Assembly (NCBI RefSeq): GCF_015477765.1
Contig: NZ_JADLQQ010000006.1
Span: 1 to 64,000, forward strand
Direction of reading: 5' to 3'
Length of the DNA stretch: 64,000 nucleotides
Origin: Nocardia transvalensis
GTDB taxonomy: Bacteria; Actinomycetota; Actinomycetes; Mycobacteriales; Mycobacteriaceae
Shown: positions 20,751 through 29,489 of the stretch, in pieces
Layout of the letters: each line of letters opens with the position of its first letter
Numbering within the stretch: position 1 is the first letter of the stretch
The notes under the pieces: generated by a model
Databases searched by the model: none
What the model was told of the DNA's origin: nothing
Seen by the model: the letters and a program-made list of their open reading frames with translations, nothing else
Program-made: the position numbers and the translations under genes

Positions 20751-20781
20751 ACCGTACCCACCTGGAGTGCACTCCAAGCAA
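20751..20781 (-). promoter_or_regulatory. MerR-type promoter with 19-bp spacer and operator
   Basis: On the minus strand TTGCTT (20781-20776) and TACGGT (20756-20751) are 19 bp apart, longer than the usual 17. TGGAGTGCACTCCA (20763-20776), a perfect 14-bp palindrome, lies mostly within the spacer and overlaps the -35. Over-long spacers spanned by a dyad are the defining feature of MerR-activated promoters, so this gene is probably autoregulated. Confidence 0.75.
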
Positions 20782-20838
20782 GCCCGATCGGCGGAAAACG
20801 GCCGGGCCGTGCGGCCGCGGCGGGCCTACTCTGAATGC

Positions 20839-21039
20839 ATGGCCAAAGAGATCGATCGGCTCAGGGCGCGTTCGGCCCTGGAGACGGTCAAGGAAAGCCC
20901 GGTGATCGCCGCCATCGCAGCGGTTCCGGTCCTCATCGTGCTGGGCGTCGTCTGGTGGCTGACCAACTGGTTCGTGGCGCTACTGGTCCTGGTCCTGCTC
21001 GGCGTCGTCGTGGTCGTCCGCGGCCGCCTCGTGCGGTAG
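20839..21039 (+). CDS. Small two-segment membrane protein
   Basis: The 66-residue protein starts MAKEIDRLRARS and has two closely spaced hydrophobic stretches (about residues 23-40 and 44-60), ending in a basic RGRLVR. It has no recognised family. The ATG lies 6 nt after a TACTCT -10 box (20827-20832), so the transcript is probably leaderless and the upstream extension of the frame is not translated. It diverges from the MerR gene and converges on the SixA-like gene with a 2-bp gap. Confidence 0.65.
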   Translation: MAKEIDRLRARSALETVKESPVIAAIAAVPVLIVLGVVWWLTNWFVALLVLVLLGVVVVVRGRLVR

Positions 21040-21041
21040 GA

Positions 21042-21533
21042 CTAGCGCGGTACGTGGAACCGGACCAGGTCGCCGGTGCCCGGGTCCGCGTCCGCCCACG
21101 GTCGGTCGAATTCCAGCACGGCCAGTGCCGAGGTGGGGAATTTGCGGCTGAGCTGTTCGGCCGGTGCCGAACCGCGGTTGGCCGCCAATTCCCAGGCGGT
21201 CCACGGCATCCCGGGGGCGTGCCCGATCAGCAGCAGCGTGTCCACGTCGGCGTCGGTGAGCTGGATCAGCTCGATCAGGGTGCGCGGGGACGCCTCGTAG
21301 ATCGACGGCTCGAACACCACCGGCGCGGTGATGCCGGTCGCGGTCAGCGTCTCGCGGGTGCGAACCGCGGTCGAGCAGCGCACCGCGTCGATGGGCGGCT
21401 GCGTCGCGCGTAACCAGTCGCCGGCCAGCCCGGCCTCGCGGCGGCCGCGCGGTGCGAGCGGGCGCTCATGGTCGGCCACGCCCTCCGGATAACCGGATTT
21501 GCCGTGCCGCATCAGGATCAGGGTGCGCACCAT
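21042..21533 (-). CDS. SixA-like histidine phosphatase
   Basis: The 163-residue protein belongs to the histidine phosphatase (phosphoglycerate mutase-like) superfamily. The catalytic RHG is in LILMRHGKSGYPEG at the N-terminus, and the second catalytic His is in LLIGHAPGM. Short stand-alone members such as SixA dephosphorylate phosphohistidine on signalling proteins; the substrate here is unknown. ATG 21533 lies 7 nt after a TACCGT box on the minus strand, which suggests a leaderless start; GTG 21539 is the alternative. Confidence 0.88.
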   Translation of the reverse strand: MVRTLILMRHGKSGYPEGVADHERPLAPRGRREAGLAGDWLRATQPPIDAVRCSTAVRTRETLTATGITAPVVFEPSIYEASPRTLIELIQLTDADVDTLLLIGHAPGMPWTAWELAANRGSAPAEQLSRKFPTSALAVLEFDRPWADADPGTGDLVRFHVPR

Positions 21534-21721
21534 GGGCACTACGGTAAGCCGCCGCCCGGCCCGACTCGTCGCTGCGGCGCGCCCCCATATCGGAGACGCA
21601 GCTCACTCTCGAGGCACACTGAAGGAGGCGTCACATCATCGGCTCGCGGGTCATGGCTGTGACGCATGCCCTGTCCCACCGGGGTGGGGTATCCCCGTGA
21701 TGTTTCGAGGATCTGCGAGAT

Positions 21722-23389
21722 ATGGCCTACGTGATCACGCAGCGTTGTTGCAACGACGCCAGCTGCGTACCCGAGTGCCCGGTCGATTGCATTCGTCCCA
21801 CTCCCGAGCAACCCGAGTTCGCGACGACCGAACAGCTCTACATCGACCCCGACACCTGCATCGACTGCGGTGCGTGTGTGGATGCCTGCCCGGTGGAGGC
21901 CATCTTCTCCGAGGACGATCTCACGGCTTCCCTGGCGCGGTTCCGCGATATCAACGCCACGTATTTCGAGCGGCACCCGCTGGAGTCGAACTTCGATCCG
22001 CTGGTCACCCCGGCCCGCCCGCCCAAGGAACTGGGCACCCTGCGGGTGGCGATCGTCGGCGCCGGCCCGGCCGCCTGCTATGCGGCCGACGAACTGCTGC
22101 GGCGCGCCGATGTGGAGGTGGAGATGTTCGACCGGCTGCCCACCCCGTGGGGGCTGGTCCGCGCCGGTGTCGCGCCCGATCATCCGGGGACCAAGACGGT
22201 GTCGAACATGTTCGAGAGCGCCTTCCGGCGCGACACCCTGCAGTACCACCTGAATGTCGAGGTCGGTAAGCATATTTCGCACGAGGAGCTGCTGGCCCAC
22301 CATCACGCCGTGATCTATGCGGTGGGCGCCTCGACCGACCGGCGGCTGGGGGTGCCGGGGGAGGATCTGCCCGGCAGTCACTCCGCGACCGAGTTCGTGG
22401 CCTGGTACAACGGGCATCCGGACTATGCGGAGCGCACCTTCGACCTGTCGGGCGAGCGGGCGGTGATCGTCGGCAACGGCAATGTCGCCCTCGACGTGGC
22501 GCGCGTGCTGACCCTGGATCCGGACGAGCTGGCCAAGACCGATATCGCCGACTATGCCCTGGACGCCTTGCGCCAGAGCGCTATTCGTGAGGTCGTGGTC
22601 CTGGGGCGGCGCGGGCCGCTGCAGGCGGCGTACACCTCGCCGGAGTTCCTCGCGCTGGGCTATCTGCGGGGGGTCGACGTCGTGATCGATCCGGCCGAAC
22701 TGGAGTTGGATCCGGAAAGCCGTGCGCTGCTGGACGATCCGGAGGTCGAGCCGTCGCTGCAGTTGAAATACCAGCTGGCCCGGGAGTATGCGGCCCAGGC
22801 GCCGAATCCGGGCAACAAGCGCATCGTGTTCCGCTATCTGGCCTCGCCGGCCGAGCTCACCGGTGGCGATCGGGTCGAGGGCGTCCGGTACGTGCACAAC
22901 GAGCTGGTCTCGGAGAACGGCTCGCTGGTGGCGCGGGCGACCGACCGCACCGAGACGATCCCGGCCTCGCTGGTGCTGCGGTCCATCGGCTATCGGGGTC
23001 AGCCGGTCCCGGACCTGCCTTTCGACGAACGCACCGGCATCGTCCCGAACGAGGGCGGCCGCGTGGTCTCCGACGGCAATCCCCTCACAGGCGTCTACGT
23101 GACGGGCTGGATCAAGCGCGGCCCCCGCGGCGTGATCGGCTCCAACCGCACCGACGCCGCCGAAACCGTAGACCACGTCCTGGTCGACTTCACCTCCGGC
23201 AAACTCACCGCCCCCCAGGGCGACCGCACCGACCTGAAATCCCTCCTGACCCAACGCCAGCCGGACCTGGTAGACCGCGAGGGCTGGAAGGCGATCGACA
23301 CCGCCGAACGCACCGCCGGCCGCTCCAGCGGCCGCCCCCGCGTCAAATACACCACCCGAGAAGACCTCCTCAAAGCCTCCCGCCCCTAA
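21722..23389 (+). CDS. fprB: Ferredoxin-NADP reductase with fused ferredoxin domain, FprB type
   Basis: The 555-residue enzyme fuses an N-terminal bacterial ferredoxin to an adrenodoxin-reductase-like flavoprotein. Cysteines at 9, 15, 19, 23 and 46, 49, 52, 56 provide two iron-sulfur sites. The FAD fold starts at VAIVGAGPAACYAAD (about residue 107), and the NADP fold follows at VIVGNGNVALDVAR. The late motif GVYVTGWIKRGPRGVIGSN is typical of the family. It transfers electrons between NADPH and ferredoxins, for example to P450s. GAGGATCT lies before the ATG. This layout matches mycobacterial FprB closely. A dispersed inverted repeat follows the gene. Confidence 0.95.
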   Translation: MAYVITQRCCNDASCVPECPVDCIRPTPEQPEFATTEQLYIDPDTCIDCGACVDACPVEAIFSEDDLTASLARFRDINATYFERHPLESNFDPLVTPARPPKELGTLRVAIVGAGPAACYAADELLRRADVEVEMFDRLPTPWGLVRAGVAPDHPGTKTVSNMFESAFRRDTLQYHLNVEVGKHISHEELLAHHHAVIYAVGASTDRRLGVPGEDLPGSHSATEFVAWYNGHPDYAERTFDLSGERAVIVGNGNVALDVARVLTLDPDELAKTDIADYALDALRQSAIREVVVLGRRGPLQAAYTSPEFLALGYLRGVDVVIDPAELELDPESRALLDDPEVEPSLQLKYQLAREYAAQAPNPGNKRIVFRYLASPAELTGGDRVEGVRYVHNELVSENGSLVARATDRTETIPASLVLRSIGYRGQPVPDLPFDERTGIVPNEGGRVVSDGNPLTGVYVTGWIKRGPRGVIGSNRTDAAETVDHVLVDFTSGKLTAPQGDRTDLKSLLTQRQPDLVDREGWKAIDTAERTAGRSSGRPRVKYTTREDLLKASRP

Positions 23390-23393
23390 CCCC

Positions 23394-23497
23394 AGCCGCA
23401 CCCCGTACCTCCACCAGCCCAGCCGCACCCCTTGCTCGCATCCGCACCCTCTGCAGGGCCTGGAAGGGGTGCGGCTGTATGCGCGGGGTGCGGATGC
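23394..23497. repeat. Dispersed intergenic inverted repeat, copy A
   Basis: This fills the gap between the convergent fprB and thioesterase genes. AGCCGCACCCCTT (23421-23433) pairs perfectly with 23464-23476. GCATCCGCACCC (23438-23449) pairs perfectly with 23486-23497. CCGCACCCCG (23396-23405) can also pair with 23484-23493, so the right outer arm has two competing partners. The loop holds CAGGGCCTG, shared with the other copies (32162, 50028, 50057). It can act as a bidirectional terminator. Confidence 0.85.
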
Positions 23498-23500
23498 GGG

Positions 23501-24274
23501 TCAGTTCGGCAGTGGGCCGATTCGGACTGCCGTCGTGGTGGTGCCGCCTACCACGAACCACAGGCGCAGCACGGGATGTCCGGTGCGATCACCCGGCTCG
23601 TAGCGGCTGCGCACGCTGATGTGCTGGCGCGCCAACACCGGGGCGATATATTCGATGACCGCGCGATGCGGGGCCGCCACCAGCTTCGGGAAGTCGACCA
23701 GGTAGTGCTCCACGGCCTGCCAGTAGGCGGCATTGTTGACGTGGTTGTACTGGTCGATGTCGGTGGCGCGCACGGGGAACGGCAGATCGGTGTCCGACTC
23801 GGCCGGGGTGGCGTCGGTCAGCCAGGGCCGCCAGCGCAGTCGTTGCTCGGTGGCGGTGCGGGCCAGATGCGCCAAACCCTCGTCGCTGATGCGGGTGGGC
23901 CGGTTGGTCGACTCGTTGATATTGATCCAGAAGCCCTCGGTCTCGATCAGACCGCCGTTCTCGCTGGTGATCCGCACCCGCATATTGGTCCAGCGGGTGG
24001 ACATCGCCGAACACCACCGGCGCAACTCCACGCGGTCCGGCCACTGGATCGGCCGCACCACATCGATCACCGTGCGGCGGACGATCCAGCTCGGATCGGT
24101 GCGATGGAAGAATCCGGCGTGCAATTCCTCTTCCGCGATGTCCTGGAGATAGCGGGCCACGGCGTCGAACCGCAGCCGGTTGTACGGATCCACATCACCA
24201 GCCCGGACGGGCCACGCCGAGGCAAAGCCCATGCCCTCCTGGGGAAGCGGGGCGAGTGGCTGATCGAGTGACAC
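23501..24274 (-). CDS. Acyl-ACP thioesterase family protein
   Basis: The 257-residue protein has two tandem hotdog repeats as in FatA/FatB-type acyl-ACP thioesterases. The first repeat has VRAGDVDPYNRLRFDAVARYLQD, the second VRATDIDQYNHVNNAAYWQAVE, with the conserved Asn-His dyad in the second. Such enzymes release free fatty acids from acyl carrier protein or CoA. Actinobacterial members are of unknown chain-length preference. It ends against repeat copy A and diverges from the kinase operon, with a 17-bp palindrome between them. Confidence 0.85.
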   Translation of the reverse strand: MSLDQPLAPLPQEGMGFASAWPVRAGDVDPYNRLRFDAVARYLQDIAEEELHAGFFHRTDPSWIVRRTVIDVVRPIQWPDRVELRRWCSAMSTRWTNMRVRITSENGGLIETEGFWININESTNRPTRISDEGLAHLARTATEQRLRWRPWLTDATPAESDTDLPFPVRATDIDQYNHVNNAAYWQAVEHYLVDFPKLVAAPHRAVIEYIAPVLARQHISVRSRYEPGDRTGHPVLRLWFVVGGTTTTAVRIGPLPN

Positions 24275-24343
24275 TGGTGCTCCTCGCGCTGCACGGTGTG
24301 CTGCGTTCTCGTGCGTGCTGTTGTCACTGACTTTACGGGGCGT

Positions 24344-24360
24344 ACGTCACACTGTGACGT
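24344..24360. promoter_or_regulatory. 17-bp perfect palindrome between thioesterase and kinase operon
   Basis: ACGTCACA-C-TGTGACGT is a perfect 8+1+8 inverted repeat, 70 bp upstream of the thioesterase start and 125 bp before the kinase start. It contains the half-site TGTGA/TCACA typical of CRP/FNR-type and some GntR regulators. The binding protein is unknown. Confidence 0.55.
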
Positions 24361-24484
24361 CCAGTCGCCTCTACTCACCCGTAGTGAATGCCCGATTTGC
24401 CCGATCGCAACGGCCTCTCCCGAGCTGCGCTCACGGCCCTGTCGGTACTATCCCCCCGATGAGGTAGCGAGGGGAGGGACCACG

Positions 24485-26332
24485 GTGAAGCCGCTGGGGC
24501 CGCACGATCCGCATTGGGCGGGACGCCACCGGCTGATCGCGGTAATCGGCCAGGGCGCCATGGGGCGAGTACTACTCGGGCGCGCACCCGACGGCCGACT
24601 GGTCGCGGTGAAGATGATCCACCGCCATCTGGCCCAGAACCCCGAATTCCGAGCCCGGTTCCGCCTGGAAGTCCAAGCCTCGCAACGGGTGACCGGCGCC
24701 TATACGGCCGCCGTCATGGACGCCGACCCGGACGCCACCGATCCGTGGCTGGCCTCGATCTACGTACCCGGCCCGTCGCTGCGCGAGGCGGTGGACGGCT
24801 TCGGTCCGATTCCGCTCGGTGGGCTGCGGCTGCTCACCGCGGGCTTGGCGTCCGCTCTGCTGGAAATACACCGCGCGGGCATGATTCACCGCGACCTCAA
24901 ACCGAGCAACGTGTTGCTCTCGGCCGGGGGCCCCCGCGTCATCGACTTCGGCATCGCCCGGGCGCTGGCCGCCGAGACCCAGCTGACCAGCGCCGGATCG
25001 CTGATCGGCTCCCCGGCCTTCATGTCACCCGAGCAGGCCGAGGGCCGCGAACTCACGACGGCCAGTGACGTTTTCGCCGTCGGCGCGATGCTGGTGCTGG
25101 CCGCGACCGGGCAGAGCCCATTCCTCGGCGCATCGACCCCGCAGACGCTCTACAACATCGTGCACAGCCGACCCGACACCTCCGGCGTCCCGGCGGTGCT
25201 GCGGCCGGTGGTCGATGCGTGTCTGTCCAAGCACCCTGCCTACCGGCCGACGCCGGTGCAGGTGTTGGAGTCGGTGGGGTCGATCTCGGCGCGTGCGGGG
25301 TGGCCCGCAGGCATTCAGTGGCGGATCGAGGACGGCCGGGCAGAGGCCGAGCGCTGCGTCCGGACCGACGGCCGCCCTCCCGAACTGCGCGCCCGCCGTC
25401 CGATTCGATGGATAGCGGCCGGCGCGGCGGCCGTCGCGGCTGCCGGTGGTGCGGCGGCGGTCGTGCTGACGAATGGCGGATCGGCCACCCCACCCGACCC
25501 GTTGGCGAACCGGACACTGTCGATGTCCGACGACCAATTGCGCCGGGTCGACACCTGCAAGCTGCTCGGCACCGACGTCGTCGGGTCGTTGGGGCAGCCG
25601 GTCCGGCCCGATTTCACGAACTCGTCGGTGTGCACGACGAAATTCGTCACCCCGGACGGGAAGCAACCGACGATGACCGTCGGCGTCGGGACCTCGGTCG
25701 CGTCCGCGAAGCCGACCTCGGACACCCTCGTCGGCAGCCCCGTGCTCGACACCACGACCGATCCCCGCTCGTGCGGACGGGCGATCCTGGCCCGCGAACA
25801 TCCGAGGCTCGGTATCGACCTGAAAATCACCGATGCGGACGGTGATTCGTGCGAGTTGGCGATGGCGGGGCTGAAAAGCGTTGTCACCCGGTTGGTTACC
25901 GACCCTCCGGCCGCCGCGCTGCCCGGCCGCTCGGTCGTGGCCGCCGACCCGTGCGCCTCGGCCGACCCTGCCGCCGTCGCACAGGCGGTAGGTCCGGGAA
26001 TTCAACCGACACAGACCGACATCCACACCTGCCGGTGGCAGGGGCCCGCACTGAGCATGCAGATCCGGATGATCGAGGCGAAACGCGTGGACACCGATCC
26101 CGAATACGAACTGTTCAGCCTCGGCGACGAGCTACAGCTGCTGCCGCACGACGGGGCTCGGCGGGTCGAATCCGACGGCACCTGCGCGAGCTATCTGACG
26201 GTGCAACCCACGGTCGCGGATCGCGCGGAAATGGCCGTCGTCACCGCACATCCGACCGGCCCCGCCGTCGGCAACGCCTGTGACATCAACAACGCGGTAC
26301 TCACCACGGTCGTCAAGCGATTGGTGCTGTGA
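24485..26332 (+). CDS. Membrane Ser/Thr protein kinase with cysteine-rich external domain (first of two)
   Basis: The 615-residue PknB-type kinase starts at GTG 24485 after GGGGAGGG. Kinase domain: residues about 14-270, with glycine loop GQGAMG 22-27, Lys43, catalytic HRD 135-137, DFG 154-156 and SPEQ in the P+1 loop. A single membrane helix (about 308-329) follows a basic stretch. The outer region (330-615) carries two similar segments, each with spaced cysteines and a CKLL- or CRWQ-type motif resembling DUF3558 lipoproteins, so it may be a tandem sensor domain. There are no PASTA repeats. The stop overlaps the start of a second, paralogous kinase (TGATG). The activation loop has Ser rather than the usual Thr pair. 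Confidence 0.93.
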   Translation: MKPLGPHDPHWAGRHRLIAVIGQGAMGRVLLGRAPDGRLVAVKMIHRHLAQNPEFRARFRLEVQASQRVTGAYTAAVMDADPDATDPWLASIYVPGPSLREAVDGFGPIPLGGLRLLTAGLASALLEIHRAGMIHRDLKPSNVLLSAGGPRVIDFGIARALAAETQLTSAGSLIGSPAFMSPEQAEGRELTTASDVFAVGAMLVLAATGQSPFLGASTPQTLYNIVHSRPDTSGVPAVLRPVVDACLSKHPAYRPTPVQVLESVGSISARAGWPAGIQWRIEDGRAEAERCVRTDGRPPELRARRPIRWIAAGAAAVAAAGGAAAVVLTNGGSATPPDPLANRTLSMSDDQLRRVDTCKLLGTDVVGSLGQPVRPDFTNSSVCTTKFVTPDGKQPTMTVGVGTSVASAKPTSDTLVGSPVLDTTTDPRSCGRAILAREHPRLGIDLKITDADGDSCELAMAGLKSVVTRLVTDPPAAALPGRSVVAADPCASADPAAVAQAVGPGIQPTQTDIHTCRWQGPALSMQIRMIEAKRVDTDPEYELFSLGDELQLLPHDGARRVESDGTCASYLTVQPTVADRAEMAVVTAHPTGPAVGNACDINNAVLTTVVKRLVL

Positions 26333-28275
26333 TGGTCACACGATTGGCACCCGGCGACCCCTCTCGCATCGGACGGTACCGCGTGCTGGGGCAGCTCGGC
26401 GCGGGCGGAATGGGCCGCGTCCTCCTCGGCGTGGGACCGGACGGCCGCCTCGTCGCCATCAAGCAGGTGCACCCCCATCTGGTCGAGGAGACGGACTTCC
26501 TGCCGCGTTTTCGGCGCGAGGTGCAGACCTCGGCACGCGTCTCCGGCGCTTTCACCGCGGCGGTGGTCGATTCCGATGTCGACTCCGAATCGCCCTGGCT
26601 GGCCTCGGTTTTCGTGCCCGGATTGCCACTCGACCGCGCGGTGGAGCTGTCCGGCCCGCTCGCGCCCGGCCAGATCCGGACCCTCGCGGTCGGACTGGCC
26701 GCCGCACTGCAGGCAATTCACGGTGTCGGACTCATCCACCGAGATCTCAAGCCCGCCAACGTGATTCTCGCCGACGACGGTCCCAGAGTCATCGACTTCG
26801 GGATCGCCCGCGCCGTCGACGAACGCTCCGACCTGACCCACACCGGCTCGATCATCGGATCTCCGGCGTTCATGTCCCCGGAGCAGGCGCAGTCCGAACC
26901 CCTGACCCCGGCCAGCGACATCTTCTCACTCGGCGCGGTGCTCGCGATGGCGGCACTCGGCAAGAGTCCCTTCGCGGGCGGATCGATGCCTCTCACGCTG
27001 TACAACATCGTCCACACCGAACCAGACCTGAGCGGTCTGCCACCCGAGATCCGGGAGTTGGTCGAGCCGTGCTTGCACAAGGACCCGCATGCGCGTCCGA
27101 CACCGGAACAGATCCTCGACTTCGTGGGACCGCTACCGCCGCGGCCCCGACCCTGGTCGGCCGCAATACATTCCGCGATCGCCGAGCAGTCACGGGAATT
27201 GGCGGCGCTGGTCTCGGACCCGGAGGCCACCCAGATTGCGGGTGTCGACGAGACGACCACGTCGCGACCGCTGGCCCTCGACTTCGAGGAGCGGCTGCTG
27301 CGGATCGCGGCCGCCTCCGAGGCAGACCGCGCCGATCGCCGTCGAAAGCGCTTCCTGGCAGTGGTTTCGGCTGCCGTCGTGATCCTCGTCGGAGCCCTGG
27401 TTGCGGGAGTCTCCGCCCTGTCCGGGGAGGGCGATAACGCTGCCACCGTGGCGAATCCGCTCGCCGGTCTCAACCTCACGAAGCTGCGCTCACTCGACGC
27501 GTGCGCACTGATGCGGCAGCCACTGGATCCATCGCTGGGGCCGTGGGCACGCCCGCCGACGTTGCCCGAATGGGGCACCTGCCAGGGCGAAGCCGGAGGC
27601 CATCAGTTCGAATTGGCTGTGAAGCGGATCGATGGGTATCGGGACACCGGCCGGACGGTGGACGGTGTCCCGATCTTCGAGGACATGGCAGCCGGAAACG
27701 ACTCGTGCACACTGGCATTGCTGCCCGCGAAGACCGACCCGCAGTTCGGTATCACTCTCCGGGCGCAGGGTTCATCCGGCAAGGGAGTTGCCTGCGGCCA
27801 CGCCAACAAGGCAATCACTCAACTCGCCCAACGGCTCTCGGCCGGGCCGCCGATGTTGCCTGATATCCGGCACTCGCTGGCCAGGCAGGACCCGTGCTCG
27901 CTGGTGGATAACATTACTACGAAGCTGAAAATCGGCGACAAAGTTCCGGGGCGGCCAGATCAGTTGCACTCTTGCAAATGGGTGGGTGGCAACACTGTAG
28001 TCGTTTTGCTGTCGCACGGAGCGTTACCGCAAAAGCTACCCAAGCCGATACCGATAGACATCGATCCTGCCCGCGTGGTTTATGTAGACGAGCAGGAATT
28101 GAATTCTACGTCGTGCACACGTCAGGCGCCGTACCGGATTCTCGACGACGGAACTGCTGAGCTGGTGACCGTTCGGGTGGACAACATGTTGAATCAGGCA
28201 CTGCCCGGGATCAGATGCGTAAGCGCGCAATCGATCTTGTCATACATCATGCAGAATTTACCCGAGGTGAAATAA
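26332..28275 (+). CDS. Membrane Ser/Thr protein kinase with cysteine-rich external domain (second of two)
   Basis: The 647-residue paralogue of the kinase just upstream starts at ATG 26332 inside that gene's stop (GTG 26329 is a minor alternative). Kinase domain: about 16-270, with GAGGMG loop, Lys44, HRD 136-138, DFG 155-157 and SPEQ. A linker with acidic and arginine-rich parts leads to the membrane helix (about 340-363). The external part (365-647) again has paired cysteine-containing segments (SLDACALM, GTCQGE, then DPCSLVD, HSCKWVG). The two kinases share architecture but not high identity, so the duplication is old. The stop TAA overlaps the ATG of a lipoprotein gene. The last 300 bp are noticeably lower in GC. 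Confidence 0.93.
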   Translation: MVTRLAPGDPSRIGRYRVLGQLGAGGMGRVLLGVGPDGRLVAIKQVHPHLVEETDFLPRFRREVQTSARVSGAFTAAVVDSDVDSESPWLASVFVPGLPLDRAVELSGPLAPGQIRTLAVGLAAALQAIHGVGLIHRDLKPANVILADDGPRVIDFGIARAVDERSDLTHTGSIIGSPAFMSPEQAQSEPLTPASDIFSLGAVLAMAALGKSPFAGGSMPLTLYNIVHTEPDLSGLPPEIRELVEPCLHKDPHARPTPEQILDFVGPLPPRPRPWSAAIHSAIAEQSRELAALVSDPEATQIAGVDETTTSRPLALDFEERLLRIAAASEADRADRRRKRFLAVVSAAVVILVGALVAGVSALSGEGDNAATVANPLAGLNLTKLRSLDACALMRQPLDPSLGPWARPPTLPEWGTCQGEAGGHQFELAVKRIDGYRDTGRTVDGVPIFEDMAAGNDSCTLALLPAKTDPQFGITLRAQGSSGKGVACGHANKAITQLAQRLSAGPPMLPDIRHSLARQDPCSLVDNITTKLKIGDKVPGRPDQLHSCKWVGGNTVVVLLSHGALPQKLPKPIPIDIDPARVVYVDEQELNSTSCTRQAPYRILDDGTAELVTVRVDNMLNQALPGIRCVSAQSILSYIMQNLPEVK

Positions 28276-29486
28276 TGGTGCTTCGGCGACGTTCATCGGC
28301 CGTTATAGGGGCTATTGCTGTGGCGACCGTGCTCCTGGCAGGTTGCTCATCCACGACGGCCGGTAATGGCCAGCCGGCCGAGATCGACGTGCGGACTCTC
28401 GAGACGGGCAACTTTCCGACCACCACTCCCCGATTGGAAACCCGACTCGACCGGACGGGGTATCTGAGGCTCGAGGCCGCTCGGATGGCTGCGGCGGTTC
28501 GTAGTCCCTATCTGGTCGATGCCAAGTATTCCGTGGGTGCTTCGGCCAGCACACACGTCGATTCGCGTTCGGTAGCACAATATCTGGACGTTTCTGCGGT
28601 GCCGATACTCACCAAGTACGGCTTCATAGTCGGGTTCTCCACCGCCTCCGCTGATGATGTCATGCCGCTCGACAAAGCCACGCGCAACACGCACGGGCGG
28701 GAAGGATTGGCCGTTACCGTACTCCGCTTTCCCGATGTGGCCTCGGCCAAGTCTGCTGCGATCGAGATCGATGGTGCGGATTTCGCTGCCCACTCGGAGA
28801 ACGTGGCGGTTCGGCTGCCGAACTACCCGGGTTCCGTAGCTCATTGGCGGCCATCTGTCCCGACGTTGGGAAGTACTACCGCGCATGGGATTTACGTAGT
28901 AAGTATCCTGGCGGATTCTCGAGCGCCAGATTTGAGCAGGCTGGTCGAGATAACCCAGCATTATCTTGACGTGGAGCTGCCTGAACTGGACCGCTTCCTA
29001 CCGACGCCGGTGGACATGTTGGAGGATCTGCCACGCGACCCTGACCGCCTTCTGGCTCGTACGCTACATAATTCAGGTGTCGTCCCACCACCTGATGGGC
29101 AAGGGGAGGTGGTGTACAGCCTGCCCGGCTATCTGAACTATATTCTCGATCAGGCCGGGCGGTACCCGGTACTGGAACGTGCAGGCGTGGACCGCGTCTC
29201 GGTAACCCCGACGGTTTTCGTCTTCCGTACCCGAGATGCCTCGGCCGCAGAGCGATTCGTCGGGGACTCGACCGCGCTGGGCGATCCAGCGACCCACTCG
29301 CCGGTGGATCCTCCAGAAGGGGTTCCAAGTTCTGTCTGTGTCCGAGACTTGACGGCCAGGGATGAGGGCGAATTCAGGTGCTTCGTCGCTTACGGACGGT
29401 ATGCCGCGCTGGTTCTGGGGCACCGGTTGTGGGAGACCCAGCAGCGGGCAGCGGCTCAATATGCCTTGCTGGCCAATAGCCTCTGA
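28275..29486 (+). CDS. Lipoprotein of the kinase operon (DUF7373-like)
   Basis: The 403-residue product starts at ATG 28275, overlapping the kinase stop (TAATG), with GAGGTGAA upstream. A signal peptide ends in the lipobox LLAGC (Cys about residue 24), so it is anchored to the outer face of the membrane. The rest is soluble, with repeated features (LRLEAARMAAAVRSPYLVDAKY, later LERAGVDRVSVTPTVFVFRTRD) typical of a nocardial lipoprotein family tentatively assigned to DUF7373. Only two non-lipobox cysteines (CVRD and CFV) are present. Coupled to two receptor kinases, it may be a ligand-binding or accessory part of the receptor. Function is unknown. Confidence 0.8.
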   Translation: MVLRRRSSAVIGAIAVATVLLAGCSSTTAGNGQPAEIDVRTLETGNFPTTTPRLETRLDRTGYLRLEAARMAAAVRSPYLVDAKYSVGASASTHVDSRSVAQYLDVSAVPILTKYGFIVGFSTASADDVMPLDKATRNTHGREGLAVTVLRFPDVASAKSAAIEIDGADFAAHSENVAVRLPNYPGSVAHWRPSVPTLGSTTAHGIYVVSILADSRAPDLSRLVEITQHYLDVELPELDRFLPTPVDMLEDLPRDPDRLLARTLHNSGVVPPPDGQGEVVYSLPGYLNYILDQAGRYPVLERAGVDRVSVTPTVFVFRTRDASAAERFVGDSTALGDPATHSPVDPPEGVPSSVCVRDLTARDEGEFRCFVAYGRYAALVLGHRLWETQQRAAAQYALLANSL

Positions 29487-29489
29487 CCG

